Origin: Roseibium litorale | Lineage (GTDB): Bacteria; Pseudomonadota; Alphaproteobacteria; Rhizobiales; Stappiaceae | Assembly: GCF_014842915.1 (NCBI RefSeq) | Contig: NZ_JACYXI010000006.1 | Location: 124,001 to 188,000, forward strand | DNA: 64,000 nt | Direction of reading: 5' to 3' | In this document: piece by piece, positions 46,282 to 55,976 of the stretch | Position numbering within the stretch: the first letter of the stretch is position 1 | Layout: every line of letters starts with the position of its first letter | The notes under the pieces: model-generated | The model's input: only the letters and a program-made list of their open reading frames with translations | Database searches by the model: none | Told to the model about the DNA's origin: nothing | Program-made: the position numbers and the translations under genes

Positions 46282-47001
46282 ATGACGGCACTTTCCGCGA
46301 TCGCTCTCCAGAATGTCCATCTCAGCCTCGGTGAGGGCGCCGGAAGGGTTCATATCCTCAAGGGCATTGATCTTGAAATCGCGCAAGGCACGGCGGTTGG
46401 CCTGATCGGCCCGTCCGGATCGGGCAAGTCCACGCTGCTGATGGTCATGGCCGGACTGGAGCGGGCGGACAAGGGCAGCGTGCGGGTGGCCGGAACGGAT
46501 CTGTCTCCGTTGAGCGAAGACGGTCTTGCCCGCTTCCGCGGCCAGAATGTCGGCATCATCTTTCAGTCGTTCCACCTTGTTCCCAACATGACGGCCCTTG
46601 AAAACGTTGCGGTTCCGCTGGAACTGGCAGGAGACCGGGATGCCTTTTCCAAGGCGGCCCGCGAACTGGAAGCCGTGGGCCTTGCCCATCGCCTGCACCA
46701 TTATCCGGCGCAGATGTCCGGCGGTGAACAGCAGCGCGTGGCCGTGGCGCGGGCGCTTGTGGTGGAACCGAAGATCCTCATTGCGGACGAGCCGACCGGC
46801 AACCTGGACGAAAGCACCGGCAACCAGATCGTGGAACTGATGTTTGCCGCCCAAAAGGCGCGGAACATGACCCTTGTGCTGGTGACCCATGATCCGGCAC
46901 TGGCGCGCCGTTGCGACCGGATGATCCGTGTCAGATCGGGTGAAATCGAACCTGAGGTTCATACGGCAACAAGCAAAGCCGCAGAAGAGGTATCCGCATG
47001 A
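46282..47001 (+). CDS. ybbA: ABC transporter ATP-binding protein, YbbA-like
   Basis: ATPase of the LolD/MacB-like type, 239 residues. Walker A GPSGSGKST near residue 42, signature MSGGEQQRVAVARAL, Walker B ILIADEPTGNLD. The start at 46282 (MTALSAIALQNVHLSL) is preferred since upstream in-frame sequence overlaps tesA. Its stop overlaps the permease start as ATGA. With the permease it should form a mechanotransmission-type complex rather than a classic importer. Confidence 0.92.
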   Translation: MTALSAIALQNVHLSLGEGAGRVHILKGIDLEIAQGTAVGLIGPSGSGKSTLLMVMAGLERADKGSVRVAGTDLSPLSEDGLARFRGQNVGIIFQSFHLVPNMTALENVAVPLELAGDRDAFSKAARELEAVGLAHRLHHYPAQMSGGEQQRVAVARALVVEPKILIADEPTGNLDESTGNQIVELMFAAQKARNMTLVLVTHDPALARRCDRMIRVRSGEIEPEVHTATSKAAEEVSA

Positions 47002-49565
47002 CGGCGGGCGGTGTGTCCCACGGTCCCGGTTTTGCTCTGGCGGTTCGTTTTGCCCTGCGTGAGCTGCGCGGCGGGTTGAAGGGGTTTTACATCTTCATCG
47101 CGTGCATTGCGCTTGGCGTGGCCGCCATTGCGGGTGTGACCTCTGTCTCCCGCGCTCTGACCGAAGGCATTTCATCCGAAGGCCAGTCCATTCTTGGCGG
47201 TGACCTCGCCTTCTCGCTGGTGCTTCGGGACGTGGGGCCGGAGGAGAAAGCCTATATCGAAAGCCTCGGGAGCGTTTCGAAGGCGATCACCTTGCGGGCG
47301 ATGGCCCGCACGATCGACAATTCGGACCAGACCGTCGTCGAGCTGAAGACCATCGACGACGCCTATCCGCTTTACGGCAGCCTTCAGCTGGAAGGCGGCG
47401 GCGATGTTGCAACCGCGCTTCAGAAGACAGATGGGGAATGGGGCGCGGTCGCAGAACCTGCCCTGCTGTCACGGCTGAACCTTTCCAAGGGGGATACGCT
47501 TTCCCTTGGCCGCACGAAGGTTCGAATCACCGGAGTTATTGCCAAGGAACCGGACAAGCTGGCCGGAGGGATGGAATTCGGTCCCCGGCTGATGATTTCC
47601 GAAGCGGCTCTCAATGACACCGGCCTGGTCCAGCCTGGCAGTCTGGCGCAGTGGAACTACCGCGTCCGGCTTGCAACGCCGGTCACTGATGATGCGCTGA
47701 AAACACTCATCGAAAAGGCAGAAGAAGCGCATCCCAAGGCCGGATGGCGTATCCGCTCCCGCGTTAATGCCGCACCTGGCCTGCAGCGGAACATCGATCG
47801 CTTCGCGCAGTTCCTGACCCTTGTAGGGCTGACAGCCTTGGTGGTCGGCGGGGTTGGCGTTGCCAACGCCATCCGCGCCTTTCTGGAAACCAAGCGCGAG
47901 GTCATTGCCAGCTTCAAATGCCTTGGCGCCACCGGCGGCTTCGTCTTCCAGATCTATCTGGTGCAGATGCTGTGCCTGGCGGCCATCGGCATTGCCATCG
48001 GTCTCGTCGCCGGGGCCATCATTCCCTTTGCCGCCGCGGCGGCCCTTTCCGGCGTCCTGCCGGTCGCGCTCCAAACCGGCCTCTACCCGGCGGAGCTGGG
48101 CCTTGGGCTGCTCTACGGGTTTCTCACCGCTCTTGCCTTTGCGCTCTGGCCCCTGGGCCGTGCCCATGATGTTCCGCCGACGGCCCTGTTCCGAGACATT
48201 GTCTCCGGCGGCCCGCGCCTGCCGCGCAAGCGTTATCTGGCTGCGACAGCAGCCATGACGGCGGCGCTTTGCGCGATCGCCCTGATCCTGGCCTATGATC
48301 AGCGTATTGCGCTGATTTACATCGCCGCTTCCGCCATTGCCTTCCTGCTGCTGGTGGCGGTTGCCCGCGCAATCATGACAACGGCCCGGAGACTTCCCGC
48401 GCAGAAATCGACGGAGCTGCGGCTTGCAATTGCCAACATCCACCGCCCCGGCGCCCTGACACCGTCCGTGGTCCTGTCGCTCGGACTGGGGCTGTCGCTG
48501 CTGGTGGCCATCGCCTTAATCGACGGCAATCTGCGCCGGGAACTCACCTCGACAATCGCGGAGGAAGCGCCGAGCTTCTTCTTCCTGGACATCCAGAACA
48601 GCGAGCGGGATGCCTTCCAGACCCTCGTCTCGAAGGAGACCACCGGCACAAAGCTGGTGAGCGTACCCATGCTGCGCGGAAGGCTGGTCAGCCTGAAAGG
48701 CGTGCCGGTGGAACAGATCCAGGCGCCGCCCAACTCTGCCTGGATCCTGCGCGGCGACCGCGGCATCACCTATGAGGACAAGCTGCCGGAGAACTCCACG
48801 CTGGTAACCGGGGACTGGTGGCCGGAGGGCTATTCCGGCAAGCCGCTCGTGTCCTTTGAGGATGAAGCGGCCCGCGACCTTGACCTCAAGATCGGCGACG
48901 AGGTGACGGTCAATGTTCTGGGCCGGGAAATCACCGCCGAGATCGCCAACACACGAAAGGTGGAATGGCGGTCGCTTTCGATCAATTTCGTCATGGTGTT
49001 CTCGCCGAACACCTTCGCCGGGGCACCACACGCAAATTTGATGACCGTCGCCTGGGATCAGGATGTGCCAGCCGAAACCGAACTGGACCTTCTGCGCAAG
49101 GTGGCCAATGCCTTCCCGACGGTGACGGCGATCCGGGTGAAGGATGCGATTTCACAAGTCAATGATCTGGTGGAACAGCTCGCCTGGGCGATCCGGGGCG
49201 CGTCCTCCATCACGCTGATCGCCAGTGTTCTGGTGCTGGCCGGGGCGCTGGCCGCCGGTCACCGCAACCGGATCTATGATGCCGTAATCCTGAAGACTCT
49301 GGGAGCAACACGGCGCAGACTGATGATCGCTTACGGGCTGGAATACGCCATTCTCGGGCTTTCCACCGCGGTCTTCGCCCTGGTTGCCGGTGGGCTCGCC
49401 GCCTGGTTTGTGACGACGCAAGTGATGAACGGCAGCTTCGCCCTTCTGCCCTTCACGGCGGTCGGAGCAGCCCTGATCGCGCTGGTGCTGACGGTCAGCT
49501 TCGGACTGATCGGCACCTGGAAAGTGCTCGGTGAGAAACCCGCACCTGTGCTTCGCAACCTTTAA
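46998..49565 (+). CDS. ybbP: ABC transporter permease, YbbP-like (FtsX family)
   Basis: An 855-residue membrane protein with two FtsX-type domains. One helix near residue 25-45 is followed by a large periplasmic domain, a block of helices at about 265-450 (including VGGVGVANAIRAFLETKREV), a second periplasmic domain, and final helices from about 735 (DAVILKTLGATRRRLMIAY). This matches the YbbP layout. Its context, next to YbbA and divergent TesA, suggests handling of lipids or other hydrophobic cargo at the periplasmic face. Confidence 0.92.
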   Translation: MTAGGVSHGPGFALAVRFALRELRGGLKGFYIFIACIALGVAAIAGVTSVSRALTEGISSEGQSILGGDLAFSLVLRDVGPEEKAYIESLGSVSKAITLRAMARTIDNSDQTVVELKTIDDAYPLYGSLQLEGGGDVATALQKTDGEWGAVAEPALLSRLNLSKGDTLSLGRTKVRITGVIAKEPDKLAGGMEFGPRLMISEAALNDTGLVQPGSLAQWNYRVRLATPVTDDALKTLIEKAEEAHPKAGWRIRSRVNAAPGLQRNIDRFAQFLTLVGLTALVVGGVGVANAIRAFLETKREVIASFKCLGATGGFVFQIYLVQMLCLAAIGIAIGLVAGAIIPFAAAAALSGVLPVALQTGLYPAELGLGLLYGFLTALAFALWPLGRAHDVPPTALFRDIVSGGPRLPRKRYLAATAAMTAALCAIALILAYDQRIALIYIAASAIAFLLLVAVARAIMTTARRLPAQKSTELRLAIANIHRPGALTPSVVLSLGLGLSLLVAIALIDGNLRRELTSTIAEEAPSFFFLDIQNSERDAFQTLVSKETTGTKLVSVPMLRGRLVSLKGVPVEQIQAPPNSAWILRGDRGITYEDKLPENSTLVTGDWWPEGYSGKPLVSFEDEAARDLDLKIGDEVTVNVLGREITAEIANTRKVEWRSLSINFVMVFSPNTFAGAPHANLMTVAWDQDVPAETELDLLRKVANAFPTVTAIRVKDAISQVNDLVEQLAWAIRGASSITLIASVLVLAGALAAGHRNRIYDAVILKTLGATRRRLMIAYGLEYAILGLSTAVFALVAGGLAAWFVTTQVMNGSFALLPFTAVGAALIALVLTVSFGLIGTWKVLGEKPAPVLRNL

Positions 49566-49733
49566 TGGTATTCACAAACAAGTGATCAAGGACAAGACGC
49601 CCGGAAAACCTGACCAGATTGTAATGGTTTTTTCGCCCGGGCCATCTTGTTATGCGTCTCCGGCTCGCCCATATTTCGAGCGAGGTACACGGCTGGAAAC
49701 AGCCAGCAATTTGTCACAAGGGGAATGAAGCGA

Positions 49734-50516
49734 ATGTCGACCTTTAACCGAAATTCGAATTCGGCTTATTCGGTGGCCGGCTCGCATGCCGATGCAACCA
49801 TCGATCAGGGCCTGCGCAGCTATATGCTGGGCGTCTATAACTACATGACGTTCGGTCTGGCCCTGACCGGCCTGTTTGCGCTTGGCACCATCTTCCTGGC
49901 GACCACCACGGATCCGAACCAGGCTGCCGCCCAGATGGGCAACGGCGTAATGCTGACATCGCTTGGTGTTGCTCTTTACGGAAGCCCGCTGAAGTGGGTG
50001 GTAATGCTGGCTCCGCTCGGCGCCGTCATGTTCCTGTCCTTCCGCATTCAGGCGATGAGCGCGTCTGCTGCCAAGACCACTTTCATGGTCTACGCAGCGA
50101 TCATGGGCCTGTCCCTGTCCTCGATCTTCCTGGTCTACACTGGCGGATCGATTGCCCGGGTGTTCTTCATCACCGCGGCTTCCTTCGGTGCGCTTAGTCT
50201 GTTCGGCTACACCACCAAGAAGGACCTGTCCGCGATGGGCTCGTTCCTGTTCATGGGCCTGATCGGCATCATCATCGCCTCGCTCGTGAACCTGTTCCTG
50301 GCGTCTTCCGCCCTGCAGTTCGCGATCTCGGTGATCGGTGTTCTGGTGTTTGCCGGCCTGACCGCCTACGACACCCAGCAGATCAAGGAAATGTACTACG
50401 AGGGCGACAGCGGCGAAGTGGCTGCCAAGAAGTCCATCATGGGTGCGCTGCGCCTGTATCTGGACTTCATCAACCTCTTCATCATGCTGCTGCAGCTCTT
50501 CGGCGACCGCAAGTAA
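49734..50516 (+). CDS. Bax inhibitor-1 / YccA family membrane protein
   Basis: A 260-residue protein with seven predicted helices from about residue 30 onward. Family features are GLRSYMLGVYNYMTFGLALT, the central helices IMGLSLSSIFLVYTGGSIAR and the C-terminal FAGLTAYDTQQIKEMYY, whose aspartate belongs to the pH-sensing pair known in BI-1 channels. The ATG at 49734 has AAGGGG about ten bases upstream; an in-frame ATG at 49725 is nearer that site. A clear terminator follows. Confidence 0.92.
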   Translation: MSTFNRNSNSAYSVAGSHADATIDQGLRSYMLGVYNYMTFGLALTGLFALGTIFLATTTDPNQAAAQMGNGVMLTSLGVALYGSPLKWVVMLAPLGAVMFLSFRIQAMSASAAKTTFMVYAAIMGLSLSSIFLVYTGGSIARVFFITAASFGALSLFGYTTKKDLSAMGSFLFMGLIGIIIASLVNLFLASSALQFAISVIGVLVFAGLTAYDTQQIKEMYYEGDSGEVAAKKSIMGALRLYLDFINLFIMLLQLFGDRK

Positions 50517-50548
50517 TCTGCAGCTCTGACAGCTCACTGAAACTTCAA

Positions 50549-50575
50549 AGCCCGGCCATGAGCCGGGCTTTTTTT
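50549..50575 (+). terminator. Rho-independent terminator after the BI-1 gene
   Basis: AGCCCGGC-catga-GCCGGGCT is a perfect 8-bp stem followed by a T-tract ending at 50575, 32 bp past the stop. Confidence 0.85.
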
Positions 50576-50748
50576 GGCCCAAGTGATTGCTGCTGCGCTT
50601 GGGGGGAATAAAGCACTTACCCCGCAGCCTGACGCTGGCCCTGGCACCGATTGTGCCGGAACAGACTTTTAAGCCCAGCCGCTCAGACACACCCTCGCCG
50701 GGGGACGCGGGGAAGACGATGGCCCTTGGCTTGAGTGCCCGGTACCCT

Positions 50749-51309
50749 TCAAGCCTGACGGGCTTCAGCAGCAAGTTCAGCACAGCCGGTCTTGAGCAAG
50801 TCCAGAACATGTGGCGCGAAGCTGTTCCAGATATCCAGCCGGTAGCTATCGGCGGCGTCTTTCCACAAGACGACGGTTGTTCCGTCAAACATTGTGCGGC
50901 GCCCCTCGCCTGCGGGAATGGCCTCCACGTCCCGGGCACAGCCGATGCTCAGCAGGTCGGAGGCCTGTGCGCCTTCAATCACCAGGCTGACCTCGCGACC
51001 GGAAATATCCACCAGGCTGTGAGGATGGTCCGGATAGATCGCCGCAAAGGCTTCGAGAAGCCTCTGAACCGCAGCCATGGGCGTGTTGAGCGTCCATTCA
51101 TCCGGGCCCAGGCGGATGGCACGGATATCATGCTCTTCGGCACGCTGGCCGATCCGCTCCGGCAGAGCGAACCCCAGGACCCTGGCAAAGGGGGTCAGAT
51201 CCCCTCTGGCCCGCAGAGACAGCCGCCCACGGGGTTCAGCAAGGGACACCTCGACCGCGGGTGATGTTGCAAGCACGCCGGGATGACGGGAAGAAAGGGT
51301 CGTGGTCAT
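50749..51309 (-). CDS. soxG: Sarcosine oxidase gamma subunit
   Basis: Smallest catalytic-complex subunit of heterotetrameric sarcosine oxidase, 186 residues. LGPDEWTLNTP and SLVDISGREVSLVIEGAQAS are typical, and the C-terminus DIWNSFAPHVLDLL resembles a T-protein-like fold. Three consecutive ATGs occur at 51315-51307; AGGAG spacing favours 51309. It closes the soxBDAG operon, 13 bp after soxA. Confidence 0.9.
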   Translation of the reverse strand: MTTTLSSRHPGVLATSPAVEVSLAEPRGRLSLRARGDLTPFARVLGFALPERIGQRAEEHDIRAIRLGPDEWTLNTPMAAVQRLLEAFAAIYPDHPHSLVDISGREVSLVIEGAQASDLLSIGCARDVEAIPAGEGRRTMFDGTTVVLWKDAADSYRLDIWNSFAPHVLDLLKTGCAELAAEARQA

Positions 51310-51322
51310 CATCATCTCCTGC

Positions 51323-54313
51323 TCAGATCTTGAGGCGTGCGTTTTCGGGATCAACGAAGACGGTGCTGGTGATCTGCGCCGCAATGGTTCTGTCCGGCAT
51401 CGGGATATAGACGGTCTCGCCCATCCGCTCGTGCCCCCCTGCCACCAGGGCCAGAGCAATGGGCCGCCCCACCGCATCCGAGTGGTAGGACGAGGTGACA
51501 TGCCCGGCCATTGTCATGGGAATGGGCTGGTTGGGGTCGAAGACGATCTGCGCGCCCTCTTCCAGCCGCGACCGGTCTTCCGTCAGCAGGCCGACCAGCT
51601 GCTTGCGCCCGGGCGCGACCAGATCGGGACGGGCCATGCCGCGCATGCCCACGAAGTCCCGCTTCTTGGTGCCTACGGCCCAGGACAGCCCAGCGTCGCC
51701 TGGCGTCACGGTGCCATCCGTGTCCTGGCCAACGATGATGTAGCCCTTTTCGGCGCGCAGAACATGCATGGTTTCCGTGCCATAGGCGGTGATGCCCAAG
51801 GGCTGGCCCACCTCCCAGAGCACGTCCCAAAGGGCACGACCCAGGTAAGCCGGGACGTTGACCTCAAAGCCGATCTCACCGGTGAAGCTGACCCGGAACA
51901 AGCGCGCGGGCATGCCCGCTACCGTGCATTCGACGCAGGACATATGCGGGAAAGCCTCTTCCGTCAGGGTCACACCTTCTACCAAGGGGGCCAGAAGCTT
52001 CGCGGCATCCGGGCCGTTCAACGCGATGGTCGACCATTGCTCGGTTGTCGAGGTCAGCCAGACCTGCAAATCGGGCCATTCGGTCTGGAGGTAATCCTCC
52101 ATCATGTTGAGAACCCGCGCGGCACCGCCGGTGGTGGTGGTGACATGGAACCTGTCCTGAGCCATGCGGCCGATCACACCATCGTCGCGGATATGCCCGT
52201 CTTCCCCGAGCAGCAGGCCGTAACGGCAGCGTCCCGGCATCAACTTGGTCCAGGGGTTGGTGTACATGCGGTTCATGAATTCCGCGGCATCCGGCCCGAC
52301 CACTTCGATCTTTCCGAGGGTCGAGGCGTCGAAGATGCCCACACCCGCGCGTGTGGCCCGGCATTCCCGCAGCACCGCGGCATCCATATCCTCCCCTGCC
52401 TTGGGGAAGTACCAGGCCCGGCGCCATTGGCCGACAGGCTCGAAGACAGCGCCGTTTTCCTCGGCCCAGCTGTCGATATTGGTCTTCCGGGTCACCTCGA
52501 AATGGCTGCCCCGGTGATAACCGCAAAATGTGCCGAATGTTGTCGGCGTGTAAGGGGGCCGGAAAGTGGTCAGTCCCACTTTCGGCGCTTCCTTGCCCAG
52601 CGCTTCCGCGGCAATGTTCAGTCCGTTGATGTTGGACAGCTTGCCCTGGTCGGTTGCCATGCCGTTGGTGGTGTAGCGCTTGACATGCTCGATCGAGCGC
52701 ATGCCTTCCTTCACCGCCAGCCGCAAATCCTTGGCGGTCACGTCATTCTGGAAATCGACGAAAGACTTGTTCTTGCCGGCATCGCGGCGGGTTGGCAGTT
52801 CCGTGTGGGACACGCCGGTTCCGGTACGGTCGTTCTCCACACGGACCGGGGCAGCGTCAACGGACCGACCCAGAGCGGCGGCGGCCTCCCGGCCTCTTTC
52901 AAGACCATCCGCCAAGGCGGCCTCGATGCCCCACAGCCCCCGGCCAGCGCCAGCTATGCCGCAGTTCTCCTGGGTAAAGCCCGGCAGGAACGTGTTCTGG
53001 TTCTCGTCCCAGGCAAGTTTGCCCTGCGTGTGAGAGAACAGATGCAGCGACGGGGTCCAGCCTCCGCTCATCAGCAAGCAATCGCAGGCATACCGGGTTT
53101 CAGGCCCTGTCTTGCCATCCTTGACTACGGCGAGAGTGATTGAGGAAATCCGCAAGCGGCCCGAGGTTGTCGTCGCGGTGTGCGACAGGAGGACCGGGAT
53201 ACCCCGCTTCCCGGCTTCGGCGATGAGATCACCCCGCACAGCGGGCCGGGTATCTGCGATGGCCGCCACTTTCGCCCCGGCGTCCTCCAGATCGAAAGCC
53301 GCGTACCAGGCGCTGTCATGACTGGTGAGCACCACCGGCCGGTGCCCGGCCTTGACCCCATAGCGGTTCAAATAGGTCTGGGCGGCGCCTGCCAGCATCA
53401 CGCCGGGACGGTCGTTGCCGTGGAACACCAGGGGCTTTTCCAGGGCACCCTGGGCCAGAACCACCCGCTTGGCGCGGACACGCCACAGCCGTTCACGCGG
53501 CATATCCTTGGGCAGGACATCCAGATGATCCGTCAGCTTTTCGCACAAGCCGACCATGTTTTGGTGGTAGTAGCCGATGGCCGTGGTGCGGGTCATGATC
53601 CGGACGCCCTTGGCCTTCAGCCCCGCCAGTTCGGCAGCCAGCCAGTCCCACGCCTGCTGACCGTTGATCTGTGCCTGAGGCTCGGACAGAAGCGTGCCAC
53701 CAGCTTCGGCATTCTCGTCCACAAGCACGACGCGCAGACCTGCCTCAGCTCCAACACGGGCGGCAGCCAGACCTGCGGGCCCAGAGCCGACCACCAGCAG
53801 GTCGCAATGCAGATAACGCGATGCATAGGTGTCCGGATCCGGCTCAGACGGGGAAACGCCCATGCCAGCCGCCGCTCTGATGAAAGGCTCATAGACCTTG
53901 TGCCAGAACGCCTTCGGCCACATGAAGGTCTTGTAGTAGAACCCGGCGGAAAACAGCATGTAAGCCGCGTCATTCACCGCGCCGATGTCGAATTTCAGGC
54001 TGGGATATTTGTTCTGGGACGTGACCGTCAGCCCTTTCCAGATCTCCTGCACTGTGGCACGGGTGTTGGGCTCATACCGGCCAGCACCCCGGCTGGTTCC
54101 GACAATCGCGTTCGGCTCCTCAGAGCCGGCCGAGAGGATGCCGCGCGGACGGTGATACTTGAAGGACCGGCCCACCAGATGGACCCCATTGGCCAACAAG
54201 GCCGAGGCGATGGTATCGCCTTCCAGGCCGGAATACTCCTTCCCGTCAAAGGTAAACCGCACCCGGCGGCCGGAATTGATCCGGCCACGGCCTGCAACAC
54301 GGAACTGGCTCAT
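51323..54313 (-). CDS. soxA: Sarcosine oxidase alpha subunit
   Basis: Large subunit (996 residues) of the enzyme that oxidises sarcosine to glycine, with formaldehyde captured on tetrahydrofolate. Residues about 15-100 are a ferredoxin-like NAD-enzyme domain. An NAD-binding fold follows (VVGSGPAGLAAARVGAEAGL near residue 173). The C-terminal 380 residues are an aminomethyltransferase-like folate domain (GFEVNVPAYLGRALW near 825). The start overlaps soxD as ATGA. Operon order is soxB-soxD-soxA-soxG. Confidence 0.95.
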   Translation of the reverse strand: MSQFRVAGRGRINSGRRVRFTFDGKEYSGLEGDTIASALLANGVHLVGRSFKYHRPRGILSAGSEEPNAIVGTSRGAGRYEPNTRATVQEIWKGLTVTSQNKYPSLKFDIGAVNDAAYMLFSAGFYYKTFMWPKAFWHKVYEPFIRAAAGMGVSPSEPDPDTYASRYLHCDLLVVGSGPAGLAAARVGAEAGLRVVLVDENAEAGGTLLSEPQAQINGQQAWDWLAAELAGLKAKGVRIMTRTTAIGYYHQNMVGLCEKLTDHLDVLPKDMPRERLWRVRAKRVVLAQGALEKPLVFHGNDRPGVMLAGAAQTYLNRYGVKAGHRPVVLTSHDSAWYAAFDLEDAGAKVAAIADTRPAVRGDLIAEAGKRGIPVLLSHTATTTSGRLRISSITLAVVKDGKTGPETRYACDCLLMSGGWTPSLHLFSHTQGKLAWDENQNTFLPGFTQENCGIAGAGRGLWGIEAALADGLERGREAAAALGRSVDAAPVRVENDRTGTGVSHTELPTRRDAGKNKSFVDFQNDVTAKDLRLAVKEGMRSIEHVKRYTTNGMATDQGKLSNINGLNIAAEALGKEAPKVGLTTFRPPYTPTTFGTFCGYHRGSHFEVTRKTNIDSWAEENGAVFEPVGQWRRAWYFPKAGEDMDAAVLRECRATRAGVGIFDASTLGKIEVVGPDAAEFMNRMYTNPWTKLMPGRCRYGLLLGEDGHIRDDGVIGRMAQDRFHVTTTTGGAARVLNMMEDYLQTEWPDLQVWLTSTTEQWSTIALNGPDAAKLLAPLVEGVTLTEEAFPHMSCVECTVAGMPARLFRVSFTGEIGFEVNVPAYLGRALWDVLWEVGQPLGITAYGTETMHVLRAEKGYIIVGQDTDGTVTPGDAGLSWAVGTKKRDFVGMRGMARPDLVAPGRKQLVGLLTEDRSRLEEGAQIVFDPNQPIPMTMAGHVTSSYHSDAVGRPIALALVAGGHERMGETVYIPMPDRTIAAQITSTVFVDPENARLKI

Positions 54314-54612
54314 TTCTGATCCCCCCCTTCAACGGGAAGCTCCGGGCGGGGTTCCCCTGCCTTGTAGGTGGTCAGGAACTGATCGGTGACCGTGTGGCGC
54401 AGAGCGTTGAAGAACCGTCCGCAGCCGTGGACATGGCGCCAGCGCTCGGCATGAATGCCCTTCTCGTTGGTCCGGATAAACAGATAGGCTTCCCACTCCT
54501 CGTCGGTTTGGCTCGACGGCAGATCGGGACGGGCGATATGCGCCTGTCCGGCGTGAACGAATTCCACTTCCGGCAGGGTTTCCTCGCAGTAGGGGCAATG
54601 GATCAAGAGCAT
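54310..54612 (-). CDS. soxD: Sarcosine oxidase delta subunit
   Basis: A 100-residue zinc-binding subunit. The N-terminal HCPYCEETLPEVEF has the first zinc cysteines, and HVHGCGRFFNALRHTVTDQF carries the next ligands. Length and motifs match SoxD. It lies ten bases after soxB and overlaps soxA. Confidence 0.94.
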   Translation of the reverse strand: MLLIHCPYCEETLPEVEFVHAGQAHIARPDLPSSQTDEEWEAYLFIRTNEKGIHAERWRHVHGCGRFFNALRHTVTDQFLTTYKAGEPRPELPVEGGDQK

Positions 54613-54622
54613 AAAAATATCC

Positions 54623-55876
54623 TCAGTGCGCCACGGCCGCTGCCGCGGCCTCGTCGATCAGGCGGCCAGTGCGGAAGCGTTCCAGCGTGAAGGGAGCGTT
54701 GATCGGATGAGGTTCATCCTTCGCGATCATCCAGGCGAAGGTGTGCGCTGCGCCCGGCGTGGCCTTGAAGCCGCCGGTGCCCCAGCCGCAATTCACATAG
54801 AGCCCGGGAACCGGGGTCTTGGAGATGATTGCGGACCGGTCCGGGGTGACATCAACAATGCCGCCCCATTTCCGCAGCATGCGGACCCGGCTGAAAATCG
54901 GGAAGATCTCGGTGATCGCCGCAAGGGTGTGTTCGATCAGGGGCAGCCCGCCCCGCTGGGAGTAGGACGTGTACTGGTCCGTGCCGGAACCGATCACCAG
55001 TTCCCCCTTGTCGGACTGGCTGATATAGGCGTGGACAGCGTTCGACATGACCACACAAGGGAAGACCGGCTTCAATGGCTCGGACACCAGGGCCTGAAGC
55101 GGAAAGCTCTCCAGAGGCAGGCGGACCCCAGCGGTCTCCATCACAGTGGTCGTGTGACCGGCGACGGAAACACCGATCTTCTTGCACTTGATGAAGCCCT
55201 TGGCGGTCTCCACGCCCTCGACGGCGCCATGGGCATCCCGCCGGATGGCCAGAACCGGGCAGTTCTGGATGATGTCGACCCCACGCGAAGACGCACTGCG
55301 CGCGTAGCCCCAGGCCACCGCATCGTGACGGGCCGTGCCGGCACGTTCCTGCAAGGCGCCGCCCATGACCGGATAACGGGCAGCCGGAGACAGATCCAGA
55401 GGCGGGCAGAATTCCTTGCATTCTTCCCTGGTGAGCCAGCGGTTGTCCACGCCGTTCAGGCGGTTGGAATGGACGTGGCGCTTGAAACTTTGAACATCAT
55501 GGGCCGTGTGGGCCAGCATGAGGCAGCCGCGTCGGGAGTACATGACGTTGTAGTTCAGGTCCTGACTGAGACCTTCCCACAGATCCACCGCATGGTCGTA
55601 GAGCCGGACGCTCTCGTCATAGAGGTAATTCGAGCGGATGATTGTGGTATTGCGGCCTGTGTTGCCGCCGCCGAGCCACCCCTTGTCGATCACTGCCACA
55701 TTGGTGATGCCGTGCTGCTTGGCGAGGTAATGCGCGGCCCCCAGGCCATGCCCGCCGGCGCCAATGATAACCACGTCATACTCGGCCTTGGGCTGGCTGT
55801 CGGGCCACTGCTCGGTCCAGTTCTTGTGGCCGGAAAGAGCATTTCTCAGGAGTGAAAAGGCATTGAAACGGGTCAT
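54623..55876 (-). CDS. soxB: Sarcosine oxidase beta subunit
   Basis: Flavin subunit of 417 residues where sarcosine is oxidised. The start FNAFSLLRNALSGHKNW is the typical SoxB leader, followed by the FAD-binding VVIIGAGGHGLGAAHYLA near residue 35. The covalent-FMN region and C-terminal WGTGGFKATPGAAHTFAWMI also fit. The ATG at 55876 gives the standard length. It is first in the operon and divergent from a GlxA-type regulator, 99 bp apart. Confidence 0.95.
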   Translation of the reverse strand: MTRFNAFSLLRNALSGHKNWTEQWPDSQPKAEYDVVIIGAGGHGLGAAHYLAKQHGITNVAVIDKGWLGGGNTGRNTTIIRSNYLYDESVRLYDHAVDLWEGLSQDLNYNVMYSRRGCLMLAHTAHDVQSFKRHVHSNRLNGVDNRWLTREECKEFCPPLDLSPAARYPVMGGALQERAGTARHDAVAWGYARSASSRGVDIIQNCPVLAIRRDAHGAVEGVETAKGFIKCKKIGVSVAGHTTTVMETAGVRLPLESFPLQALVSEPLKPVFPCVVMSNAVHAYISQSDKGELVIGSGTDQYTSYSQRGGLPLIEHTLAAITEIFPIFSRVRMLRKWGGIVDVTPDRSAIISKTPVPGLYVNCGWGTGGFKATPGAAHTFAWMIAKDEPHPINAPFTLERFRTGRLIDEAAAAAVAH

Positions 55877-55945
55877 CGGGCATACCGCGCGCACTGGAAA
55901 ACTTGGCGGAAGTGTAATTTTGAGCCATGGTGGCCCGGAGGAAGA

Positions 55946-55976
55946 TTTGCGCCAGTTTGTTTGAAGGTTTGCGCCA
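55946..55976 (+). promoter_or_regulatory. Direct repeats TTTGCGCCA between soxB and the regulator
   Basis: Two exact copies of TTTGCGCCA start 22 bp apart (55946-55954 and 55968-55976) in the divergent soxB/regulator gap. AraC-type domains bind direct repeats about two helical turns apart. The second copy touches the regulator ATG, which would suit autorepression. Confidence 0.4.
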
